This document shows, in pieces, positions 43,777 to 51,266 of a DNA stretch of 62,138 nucleotides (position 1 is its first letter; the number at the start of each line of letters is the position of its first letter). Where the stretch lies: the NCBI GenBank assembly GCA_030613245.1, contig JAUWMI010000027.1:1-62138 (forward strand), in the 5' to 3' direction. This DNA is from Candidatus Sumerlaeota bacterium (lineage in GTDB: Bacteria > Sumerlaeota > Sumerlaeia > MWCT01 > JAUWMI01). Both the position numbers and the translations under genes were made by a program. The notes beneath the pieces are model-generated. The model made no database searches. It worked only from the letters and a program-made list of their open reading frames with translations, and was not told where the DNA came from.

Positions 43777-45837
43777 ATGACTCAACGGCTCGCCTGGCTT
43801 ATACTCACCTGCTGCTGCCTGGTCTCATGGGCGCAAGCAGAAGTCGCTCAGAGCGATGATCCACTGGATATTGCTTTGCAAAAAGTCGGTCTGACGCGCG
43901 AGCGGCTAGGATTTATGCCCTGGGATGCACCGCTTGCTGGCGGCCAGCGCTATCGTCTTGGCGTGTTTGACTTCTACATGCATCATCCTCTTAAGATTCC
44001 TTACTTTCTCGGGCATTTTAAGCGGAACTTTCATAAGTACCAGGATTCTCTTCGTGATACGCTGATCTATATGTCGGGCAAAGTTGATGAAGCAGTTCGC
44101 CGGGGATATCACTATAATCCAATGGAGAAAATGTATGAAAAGATTTCTCAACCTGACGCCTTTTATACGGCTCTCGAAGAGCTCTTTCGCACAACAGAAA
44201 GCCGCATACCTCTGTTTGACCGCCAGGGCCTGCGCCGGCAAATAGCAGCACTCCCTCAACCCGTGGCCACTGAAGCAGCACGCATCGTCTTCAGCATGGC
44301 TTCTGCATCAAGATGGCATACCCGTGCGTTCCGACGTTTGCCTCGGCCGCTCTATGAACGCATTGCACCACATATCAATTACCTGGTCTTCCACCGTGGG
44401 ACGCAGGAAGAGCTGAAATACGATTTCCTGGAGGCGATTGGTCTGGTGGATTATCGCTTCCTGTATACCGGAGCTCTGGAAGTGGCAGACGCAGTTGACG
44501 AGGCCGTGGAAGCGCTCAAGGACTTCGACCCGCAATCCGCCGAGGCGGACAAGTCGGATTTCCACTTCTCCTACGAGACGCCATTGGGTCGCATTGTAAT
44601 TGATAGCGGAAATGATAGTGTCTACAATGAAGCAGAAAACTATTTGCTCATCCTCGACTTTGGCGGAAACGACACATACTCCAAAGGGGGTGCGAATAAA
44701 GATTTGGATCATCCATTTTCCGTGCTTATTGATTTCAAGGGCAACGACCGCTACAATTCTGGCGATCGCGATGTCCCTGCATTTGGCTCCGGATATTTCG
44801 GCTATGGCTTCCTGCTGGATTTCGAGGGCGATGATCTGTATCGGTGCATTAATTCTACGCAAGGAAGCGCCAGCTTCGGTGTGGGCGTCCTTATTGACTA
44901 CGGCGGCAATGACAAATACATTGGCCGAACCACGGCACAGGGTTTTGCCCAATATGGGCTGGGTTTGCTATTCGACCGGGGAGGCAATGATATCTATTCA
45001 GCCTTCCTGGCTTCCCAAGGCCATGGCGCAACCAAAGGCTATGGCCTGCTTGTTGATCTTGAGGGTGACGACATTTACTATAGCGATGATGAACACATCC
45101 TTTTCCCCTCCGCGCAATCGCGGACACACAATCGAAGTATGAGCCAGGGATTCGGCGGCGGCTTGAGGGGCGACCTGGCAGATGGGCATTCACTCCCCGG
45201 GGGGGTCGGTGTGCTTTACGATTTGGAAGGGAACGATCAGTACTCGGCAGGTGTGTTTGCCCAAGGATGTGCCTACTGGTCAGGGGTCGGCATTTTATTA
45301 GATTCAAACGGAGATGATCGCTACTTTGGAGCATGGTATGTGCAAGGTGCCGGAGTTCACACCGGGGTTGGAGTTTTGCTAGATGAAGGAGGCGACGACA
45401 CGTACATTGCGCGGCTAAATGCGTCCCAAGGGCTTGGCCACGACTTTTCGCTTGGCATGCTGATTGATAAGACAGGCAATGACACGTATCATGCGCCGAA
45501 TTTGAGCCTGGGCACCGCTAACAGTAACTCCATTGGTCTATGCTTTGATCTCCATGGGGATGACTCATACAACTCGACAGGAACTCTTACCCTCGGCGCA
45601 TACAATAATAGCGAGCTCGGCACACTACGGGAAGACTTTCTGAACATCGGCATCTTCCTTGATACACAGGGCAATGATACTTACCCCGGGCCACCAGCGG
45701 CTGAAAATTCCATCTGGGTGCGGGAACGCGAACACCCACAATACGAACTGCTGTCTGAAAAAGGAGTAGGCTTGGACGGCGACTACACGAAGTTACCTGT
45801 GCGATTTGAACCGTATACAGAGGATAAGAAAAAATAA
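43777..45837 (+). CDS. Exported Gly-Asn-Asp repeat protein
   Basis: A 686-residue exported protein (signal peptide ending near SWAQA). The first ~260 residues are helical and unrecognised. From about residue 270 there are roughly eleven repeats of about 26 residues with the pattern GxGxLLDxxGNDxYxxxxxxQGxxxx; examples are LLILDFGGNDTY, LLFDRGGNDIYSAF, ILLDSNGDDRYFG and VLLDEGGDDTYI. The Asp-rich turns recall Ca2+-binding beta-helices, and a right-handed beta-solenoid is likely. ATG 43777 was chosen for its AGAGAGGA and because the signal peptide starts there; the longer frame to 43729 adds a non-signal leader. A CCGCC-GGCGG palindrome is embedded in frame at 44536. It is co-directional with the regulator 83 bases upstream. 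Confidence 0.75.
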   Translation: MTQRLAWLILTCCCLVSWAQAEVAQSDDPLDIALQKVGLTRERLGFMPWDAPLAGGQRYRLGVFDFYMHHPLKIPYFLGHFKRNFHKYQDSLRDTLIYMSGKVDEAVRRGYHYNPMEKMYEKISQPDAFYTALEELFRTTESRIPLFDRQGLRRQIAALPQPVATEAARIVFSMASASRWHTRAFRRLPRPLYERIAPHINYLVFHRGTQEELKYDFLEAIGLVDYRFLYTGALEVADAVDEAVEALKDFDPQSAEADKSDFHFSYETPLGRIVIDSGNDSVYNEAENYLLILDFGGNDTYSKGGANKDLDHPFSVLIDFKGNDRYNSGDRDVPAFGSGYFGYGFLLDFEGDDLYRCINSTQGSASFGVGVLIDYGGNDKYIGRTTAQGFAQYGLGLLFDRGGNDIYSAFLASQGHGATKGYGLLVDLEGDDIYYSDDEHILFPSAQSRTHNRSMSQGFGGGLRGDLADGHSLPGGVGVLYDLEGNDQYSAGVFAQGCAYWSGVGILLDSNGDDRYFGAWYVQGAGVHTGVGVLLDEGGDDTYIARLNASQGLGHDFSLGMLIDKTGNDTYHAPNLSLGTANSNSIGLCFDLHGDDSYNSTGTLTLGAYNNSELGTLREDFLNIGIFLDTQGNDTYPGPPAAENSIWVREREHPQYELLSEKGVGLDGDYTKLPVRFEPYTEDKKK

Positions 45838-45855
45838 ACGCTTCAGTTGCCAGGG

Positions 45856-45946
45856 CAGAGACAAATAGTTTTTAATCTTGTTAATCCTGTAAATCTTGTC
45901 TAAAAAAATATTTAGACATGATTAACAATATTTACATAATGACAGA
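45856..45946. repeat. AATCTTGTTAATCCTG palindromic repeat, copy A
   Basis: ATAGTTTTTAATCTTGTTAA and its mirrored ATTAACAATATTTACATAA can form an imperfect long hairpin. Similar units lie at 45982-46078 and 46463-46551. The first two precede, and the third ends, a GxxExxY gene. Confidence 0.75.
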
Positions 45947-45981
45947 AGAGTTTAATGGATGAGCTTGGCATGCTGTCCGAG

Positions 45982-46078
45982 CACAGACATATAGTTTTTA
46001 ATCTTGTCAATCTTGTAAATCCTGTCAAAAAACAAAATATTTAGACATGATTAACAAGATTTACATGATTATAGAAGA
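45982..46078. repeat. AATCTTGTCAATCTTG palindromic repeat, copy B
   Basis: The second unit of the family, starting CAGACATATAGTTTTTAATC and ending ATTAACAAGATTTACATG, with a small insertion (CAAAAAACAAAA) at the loop compared with copy A. It ends nine bases before the ATG of the GxxExxY gene. Confidence 0.75.
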
Positions 46079-46087
46079 TGTTGACTG

Positions 46088-46476
46088 ATGGATATTGATA
46101 GTCTGACAGAAAAGATAATTGGATGTGCATACAAAGTCCATAATACCATAATAGTCTTTGGCCGGGTTTTCTTGAAAAGGTCTATGAAAATGCTTTGCGT
46201 ATCGAACTGGAGGAGCTTCGACTCAAAGTCAAGCAGCAGGAACCTGTTACTGTTTACTACCGCGAGCATATTGTGGGAGAGTTTTCCGCGGATCTCATAA
46301 TTGAGGATCGAATCGTAGTGGAGCTCAAAGCAATACGCAACGTGGCAAAGGAACATGAAGTTCAACTGGTCCACTATCTCAATGCGACAAAGATCGATCA
46401 TGGACTGCTGATAAATTTCGGGTCTTCAGTGGAAGTGAAAAGAAAATTCAGGGAATACCATTGCAGAGACAAATAG
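46088..46476 (+). pseudogene. GxxExxY protein gene, frameshifted
   Basis: The gene opens with MDIDSLTEKIIGCAYKVHNT, as in the GxxExxY family (PD-(D/E)xK-like small proteins). Eight extra bases (46148-46155) then shift the frame by two; the expected PGFLEKVYENALRIELEE continues in the other frame from 46156. The rest is intact: VTVYYREHIVGEFSADLIIEDRIVVELKAI and ATKIDHGLLINFGSSVEVKRKF. The last residues and stop (CRDK) come from the start of repeat copy C. The family often sits beside such repeats, so a mobile unit is possible. Unless the shift is recoded, no full product is made. Confidence 0.8.
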
Positions 46477-46551
46477 TTTTTAATCTTGTTAATCTTGTAA
46501 ATCCTGTCTAAAAAAATATTTGGACATGATTAACAAGATTTACAGGATTAA
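46463..46551. repeat. AATCTTGTTAATCTTG palindromic repeat, copy C
   Basis: The third copy, starting GCAGAGACAAATAGTTTTTA and ending with GATTAACAAGATTTACAGG. It is the best palindrome of the three and supplies the stop codon of the GxxExxY gene. Confidence 0.75.
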
Positions 46552-46581
46552 AAGGGGACTTGAGCAGGTTAATTGACCAAT

Positions 46582-46762
46582 ACAGGGACAGGTTAAGTAA
46601 TAGAGGGCCAGGGAGGCACAAGAGGGGGAAATCAGGAAGAACACCTACACCGGGCGTCCGACCGGCACGACCGATTTCATAGAAAAACTAGAAAGGCTGC
46701 TGGGCCGTTATCTGCAGCGTCAGAAACCGGGACTAAAAACATAACCTGTCCCCATGTTCACC
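46582..46762. mobile_element. Miniature element derived from a RAYT transposase 3' end, copy 1
   Basis: A 181-bp unit bounded by GGGACAGGTTA and the inverted TAACCTGTCCC. Its plus strand encodes, after TAA TAG, a remnant RAREAQEGEIRKNTYTGRPT then FIEKLERLLGRYLQRQKPG, matching the C-terminus of REP-associated tyrosine (Y1/IS200-like) transposases. The catalytic HUH part is absent. Three more copies lie downstream. Confidence 0.75.
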
Positions 46763-46793
46763 GGCCAACGCTAAACGACATGGGATATGAATC

Positions 46794-47696
46794 ATGAGAA
46801 CCTATTTTGATTGCATACCGTGTATCGTTAGACAGGCTCTTGAAGCGGTGAGATTTGTTACCGACGACGAGGCGATCCACGAGCAAGTATTGAGAGAAGT
46901 ACTGCACAGCGCGAGCGTAATGGATCTGCGGAAGTCTCCCCCGGTGATGGGCCAGCGAATTCATCGTCTCATCAGGAGACTTACCGGCAATGTCGATCCG
47001 TATAGAAGCGTCAAGCAGCATTTTAATCGCTTTGCCATGGATCGATATCCTGAGCTCAAAGAAAAGATCAACCAGTCAAGTGATCCACTTCAGAAAGCTG
47101 TGCGGCTAGCGATTGCTGGCAACATTATCGATTTTGGGGTCACTAGTAATTTAGACGACTTGAATGTTCAGAAGGCAATTGAGCATTCGCTCACAGCGCC
47201 GCTGAAGGGAAATCTGGAAGATTTTCGCAAATCGGTCTTGGAAGCACAGGATATTCTCTATCTCGCTGACAACGCAGGAGAAATTGTCTTCGACCGTTTG
47301 CTAATCGAACAGATACCGCTTGAAAGAATAACACTGGCAGTAAAGGGCAGCCCGGTGATCAACGATGCTACCGTGGTGGATGCGCAACACGTAGGTTTAA
47401 CCGATATTGTTGAAGTAATCGATAACGGTTCGGACGCACCGGGTACTGTTTTGGAGGAATGTTCAGAAACGTTTAGACGACGATTTAATAAAGCCGACCT
47501 GGTCATTGCAAAGGGACAGGGTAACTATGAGACACTGAACGACGTGGACAAAAGTATCTTCTTTCTGCTTAAGGTGAAGTGCCCTGTGATCGCTAGGCAT
47601 ATCGGTTGCGAAATAGGAAGCCTGGTTATTGAAAGAAGAATCTCTGCAATGACTAGTGGGAAGGAAGAAGAAGAGAACAAAGCGGGGACAGGTTAA
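46794..47696 (+). CDS. DUF89/ARMT1-like metal-dependent phosphatase
   Basis: A 300-residue protein of the DUF89 (damage-control phosphatase) family. The N-terminal MRTYFDCIPCIVRQALEA with paired Cys, LADNAGEIVFDRLLIEQ with the metal-binding D-N pair, and KGSPVINDATVVDA are family signatures; the final acidic and Asn residues lie in ITVIDNGSDAPG-like context. Relatives remove phosphate from damaged sugar phosphates. The last residues (NKAGTG) and the stop codon come from repeat copy 2, so the original C-terminus was replaced. ATG 46794 follows GATATGAATC without a strong SD. Confidence 0.85.
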   Translation: MRTYFDCIPCIVRQALEAVRFVTDDEAIHEQVLREVLHSASVMDLRKSPPVMGQRIHRLIRRLTGNVDPYRSVKQHFNRFAMDRYPELKEKINQSSDPLQKAVRLAIAGNIIDFGVTSNLDDLNVQKAIEHSLTAPLKGNLEDFRKSVLEAQDILYLADNAGEIVFDRLLIEQIPLERITLAVKGSPVINDATVVDAQHVGLTDIVEVIDNGSDAPGTVLEECSETFRRRFNKADLVIAKGQGNYETLNDVDKSIFFLLKVKCPVIARHIGCEIGSLVIERRISAMTSGKEEEENKAGTG

Positions 47697-47871
47697 GTAA
47701 TAGAGGGCCAGGGAGGCACAAGAGGGGGAAATCAGGAAGAACACCTACACCGGGCGTCCGACCAGCACGAGCAGTTTCATAGAAAAACTAGAAAGGCTGC
47801 TAGGCCGTTGTCTGAAACTACAGAAACCGGGACGGAAAAAGAGAAATCCATAACCTGTCCCCATGTTCACC
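47684..47871. mobile_element. RAYT-derived miniature element, copy 2
   Basis: A 188-bp unit, GGGGACAGGTTAAG to TAACCTGTCCCC and ATGTTCACC. The coding remnant reads YTGRPTSTSSFIEKLERLL then GRCLKLQKPGRKKRNP and TAA. It overlaps the end of the DUF89 gene and provides its stop. Confidence 0.78.
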
Positions 47872-47989
47872 GAACTTACTGGAGAATCCCAGATTACATC
47901 GCAACAATGGGCGCGTCAGGCATAGTTTGGTTTATATGAACGATGATGAAAAAAGGCCAAGATGCCTTTTTTGCAATACTTGAGAAACA

Positions 47990-48289
47990 ATGAATATGAA
48001 TCGCTTGCGACAACTACTACGGCCTTTTCAAAAGAACATTAGTGTCGCTATAGCTCTTGTCCTGTCCCAGATTATACTTATTGCTTTTCTGGCGGCTTTA
48101 TACACAAGTAGCAAATATCTAAAGGAGCATTTTGACTCTTCTACGAGTTTCATATTAAAGACACTTTTGGTCGCTTATTCAGTAAGTGCTGCTATTATGA
48201 TAATTTACGCTATTCACTCGTTGTTTATGAAAAAGAAAACCCCCTCGTCGACTAATCTCGATTCTAACAACGAGAAAGAGGGGAAATAA
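47990..48289 (+). CDS. Small two-span membrane protein
   Basis: A 99-residue protein with two hydrophobic segments (ISVAIALVLSQIILIAFLAALY and TLLVAYSVSAAIMIIYAIHSL) and a polar tail rich in Asn, Ser and Lys. It is A+T-richer than its neighbours and sits between two RAYT-derived elements. I do not recognise it; small two-span proteins in such places are sometimes immunity proteins. The SD is weak. The frame is otherwise clean. Confidence 0.55.
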   Translation: MNMNRLRQLLRPFQKNISVAIALVLSQIILIAFLAALYTSSKYLKEHFDSSTSFILKTLLVAYSVSAAIMIIYAIHSLFMKKKTPSSTNLDSNNEKEGK

Positions 48290-48404
48290 GTAGTGATAAG
48301 AGGAGAAAGCCGGCAAAGGGGAGCTGGTAATGGAGTCGGCCTTTGACATTTGACAATCCGCAGCTGACCCCTACTTCCTTGATCCGGAAAATCCATCAAA
48401 TAAT

Positions 48405-48597
48405 ACAGGGACAGGTTAAGTAATAGAGGGCCAGGGAGGCACAAGAGGGGGAAATCAGGAAAAACACCTACCACACAGGGCGTCCGACCAGCATGAGCAG
48501 TTTCATAGAAAAACTAGAAACGCTCCTGGGCCGTTGTCTGAAACGACAGAAACCGGGACGGAAAAAGAGAAATCCATAACCTGTCCCCATGTTCACC
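48405..48597. mobile_element. RAYT-derived miniature element, copy 3
   Basis: A 193-bp unit with the same ends. The remnant reads YHTGRPTSMSSFIEKLETLL then GRCLKRQKPGRKKRNP and TAA, so the frame of the transposase tail has been kept although the rest is gone. Confidence 0.78.
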
Positions 48598-48622
48598 CTG
48601 GATTATTATAAGGAGGAGTTCA

Positions 48623-49507
48623 ATGATCTTTCGATTTTCAACATATACTCCTGTAAAAAGAGGAGTAAGTGACAATATGTTATTTCAAATGTTACCTACA
48701 AATATAAGAGAAGAGCTAATTAAGGATGAGCGCATACCAAATGGTGTTTGGATAGAGCTCAGCAAAAAGGATATTATAAGAGAAATAGATAAAATTTTTA
48801 AAATACCAAAGAGTAGAAAGATTACTAAATATTATCATGTTGAAGTGACACAAGAGGATATTGATCAATTTGGTCATTTTTTCTTATTGGCTGAAACGAT
48901 TTACTATAAAAAAGATTTTGATGCTACATTCAACGAATCAGAATGTGATAATGTTGATTGTCCATTCGGGGCATTTCTCAGCGCTCCATATATAATAAAG
49001 AGAGCCAAATTGTCTAAATTTGATATTGGGGGTATGTTTCACCCAATGGTAAACGAAAGATATTTAATGATATCCGAAAGACTGAAAACTATTTTCGAAA
49101 ATAATAATATTACTGGTTTAGAGTATGAAAAATGTCAGTTCACTGATAAAATGTATATGGGTAAACCTATTTATTTTTCTAAGATAACAGGAATAGGAAG
49201 TACGGTTGCGGACGATATTAGAGTGAATCGTTGGTGTTGCAAAAAACATAGAATACCAGCGGAATTCCATTCATTTAATGATTCATATCCTAATGATATG
49301 CTTTCTAAAGAGGACTTTCAATTAATACCCACTATTCACACTACAAAAGGAATATATAGATATCAAACGCCAGCCCTTATAATCACTACACGAGTATTAA
49401 AGATCTTGTTAGATTCAAAGAGTATCAGATTTTTAAATGAAGGGTTTTTTTACAAAAAATCATTTAGACCTTGTGCCCCAGTGAGCGCTATCCGGCAAGA
49501 AGAATAA
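48623..49507 (+). CDS. A+T-rich orphan protein, possible immunity-type
   Basis: A 294-residue soluble protein I cannot place in a family. It carries two Cys clusters, ESECDNVDCPFG (residue ~115) and RWCCKKHRIP (~200). ITGLEYEKC and a late IRFLNEGFFYKKSF echo the layout of Imm11/double-CxxCG immunity proteins, but this is a weak resemblance. Its base composition is strikingly A+T-rich against the surroundings, indicating recent transfer. AAGGAGGAG lies four bases before the ATG. An RHS fragment follows directly, flanked by RAYT-derived elements. Confidence 0.6.
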   Translation: MIFRFSTYTPVKRGVSDNMLFQMLPTNIREELIKDERIPNGVWIELSKKDIIREIDKIFKIPKSRKITKYYHVEVTQEDIDQFGHFFLLAETIYYKKDFDATFNESECDNVDCPFGAFLSAPYIIKRAKLSKFDIGGMFHPMVNERYLMISERLKTIFENNNITGLEYEKCQFTDKMYMGKPIYFSKITGIGSTVADDIRVNRWCCKKHRIPAEFHSFNDSYPNDMLSKEDFQLIPTIHTTKGIYRYQTPALIITTRVLKILLDSKSIRFLNEGFFYKKSFRPCAPVSAIRQEE

Positions 49508-49538
49508 AATAGAACTTTGTCTATAGGGGGTCAGACCT

Positions 49539-49702
49539 CATTTTCCCAGTTTAAAGGGAGCCGGGTTAGCCGTAGTGTAACCGGTGGTGATAATGATGGT
49601 GAGTACATCCGCTACCTGACTGACTACGAGAACCTGACCGGCTATTCCCAGACCCTCGCCGAAGTTGATAAGACCGGCAGGAGCAAAGCGGGGACAGGTT
49701 AA
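49539..49702 (+). pseudogene. RHS/YD-repeat protein fragment
   Basis: The frame reads YIRYLTDYENLTGYSQTLAE then VDKTG (49610-49678), resembling the YLxDxNNxTGYxQVxEE core of RHS repeat proteins. Upstream it fades into non-homologous sequence and downstream it is cut by the fourth RAYT-derived element, which supplies the stop. An intact RHS gene would be thousands of bases; only about 70-160 bases remain. A GGTCAGACCTC repeat-like sequence precedes it. Confidence 0.6.
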
Positions 49703-49775
49703 GTAATAGAGGGCCAGGGAGGCACAAGAGTGGGAAATCAGGAAAAACACGTACACGGGACCTGTGACCGGTGCG
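49690..49775. mobile_element. RAYT-derived miniature element, copy 4 (truncated)
   Basis: This copy starts GGGGACAGGTTAAGTAATAG and follows the others through AATCAGGAAAAACAC, then diverges past ACACGGGAC; the right end and the inverted TAACCTGTCCC are missing. It abuts the end of the next, convergent gene. Confidence 0.7.
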
Positions 49776-49809
49776 CTCCTACGTGCACAACTTCTCCGCC
49801 TAAAACGGA

Positions 49810-51183
49810 TCAAGGTGCTGGTGGAGGTAGAAGAGTCTCGATTATTACGCGGTCGAGGATCAGCTTCGCAGTTGGGGCGTCTCCGGGATTGAAGTTGAGC
49901 ATGTCAAAGGAGATGAGCAGGTCTTCACCAACGCAGTTTGCTGGAGGTAAGAAGTAGAGCCGGTCGTATGTCGTGTTTGTGGTGCCGGGAGAATTAGCTC
50001 CGTCACCAATGCTTGAAATGCCGAAGGTGTGTGATGCTTGCAGATTCCCGGTGTTGTACCGCAGGCGCATCTCTGGAACAAGCGCAGGGTTGGTCACGTC
50101 TGTGCGAATTTCAAATGTCCCGCGATACAGTTTGTTCGCCTCGATCGTTATATCTGCCGGATGGTTCCCCCAGAAGCCAAACGTATTTGTATTGGTTGTC
50201 GCGCGAAGCTCGAGCACACCCGCAGAATGAATATACTGCGGCGCACTGAACACAATCGGCGCGCCACCCGTTGTCCAGCCATCCTGGCTCAGCTCGAAGT
50301 CGTAATCCTGAACTACGGTCGCCAGTGGAAGCGAATCCAGAGCAAAGCGATCAACAATAACCGTATCCAGCGAAAGTTCTGCCACCGCAGCATCGACGGG
50401 ATTGAAGTTAAGAAGATCGAAAGCCAGCATTGCGGCCGTATCATTCGCAGGCGGCACAAAGTAGAGATCATAATCCGTGCCCGCCGGCTCAGGAGACGCA
50501 GCGCCGTCACCAGCGCTTTCGATTGACAGGACATCATACTGCTGCAGGTTCAGCGAGTTTGCCCGAAGGCGTATCTGCGGAACAACGCCTTGATCCGTTA
50601 TATCAGTCGAGACATTAAACCGAGCACGATAGAGATAGTCTGCGTCTGCAGGAATTGCATCCTGCGGACTCTGCCAGTAGCCAAACGTATTCGTATTCGT
50701 TGATGAAGTCATCTTCAGGTAGTCAGGTTCCCAGGCAAAATCGGGAGCGGTAAACGCGGCTGGGGCTGCGCCGCTCGCCCAATCTTCAGTATCCGGGACA
50801 AAGTCAAAAACCATCGGCCAGGGGGTAGGAGTTGGTGTCGGCGTTGCGGTTGGAGTGGCTGTTGGTGTCGCTGTGGGAATCGCTGTGGGTGTTGGAGAAG
50901 CGGTTGGCGATGCTGTTGGGGTAGGAGTTGGAGTTGGACTTGGTGTGGGCACAGCAAGTGGGATACCGACAATCAGTTCATAATTTCCGCTCGTTACTTT
51001 GCCTACCGCTGGCTCGCCCACTGCGTCCCATATATTATAGTTTGTGGAATTCCGCTCTCTACCCGCTGAATCAATTTCCTCAGCAATAATTTCATAATTC
51101 ACGCTACTGCGTGCAAACCCAACATTACTGACAACCATAAGAACGATAGTCAGGATGATTGCCAATTGCTTTCTTATGCTCAT
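49810..51183 (-). CDS. Exported two-domain protein with Thr-Pro linker
   Basis: A 457-residue exported protein. The signal peptide (residues 1-24) is followed by VNYEIIAEEIDSAGRERNSTNY, a segment seen near the start of many exported proteins of this kind. A ~45-residue linker of PT/AT repeats (TPTPTPTASPTASPTPT) comes next. Two homologous ~150-residue domains follow, each containing a matched TNTNTFGYW/TNTNTFGFW, a VVPQIRLRA/LVPEMRLRY strand and a DLLNFNP/DMLNFNP near the end. They look like jelly-roll modules of the carbohydrate-binding kind. No catalytic motif is seen. A surface adhesin or glycan-binding role is inferred. Confidence 0.72.
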   Translation of the reverse strand: MSIRKQLAIILTIVLMVVSNVGFARSSVNYEIIAEEIDSAGRERNSTNYNIWDAVGEPAVGKVTSGNYELIVGIPLAVPTPSPTPTPTPTASPTASPTPTAIPTATPTATPTATPTPTPTPWPMVFDFVPDTEDWASGAAPAAFTAPDFAWEPDYLKMTSSTNTNTFGYWQSPQDAIPADADYLYRARFNVSTDITDQGVVPQIRLRANSLNLQQYDVLSIESAGDGAASPEPAGTDYDLYFVPPANDTAAMLAFDLLNFNPVDAAVAELSLDTVIVDRFALDSLPLATVVQDYDFELSQDGWTTGGAPIVFSAPQYIHSAGVLELRATTNTNTFGFWGNHPADITIEANKLYRGTFEIRTDVTNPALVPEMRLRYNTGNLQASHTFGISSIGDGANSPGTTNTTYDRLYFLPPANCVGEDLLISFDMLNFNPGDAPTAKLILDRVIIETLLPPPAP

Positions 51184-51266
51184 TCTGAATGCTCTCCTGT
51201 TACAAATTTTTATTACCTGCTTATTCTTCTTCGCACCTTTAAGGACTTCTGTTGTGTTGGGACTAG

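Noticed and set aside
50820-50950. Low-complexity direct repeats (GTTGG/GTTGGTGT)
   Set aside because: They encode the Thr-Pro linker of the exported protein at 49810-51183, not a regulatory or structural DNA element.
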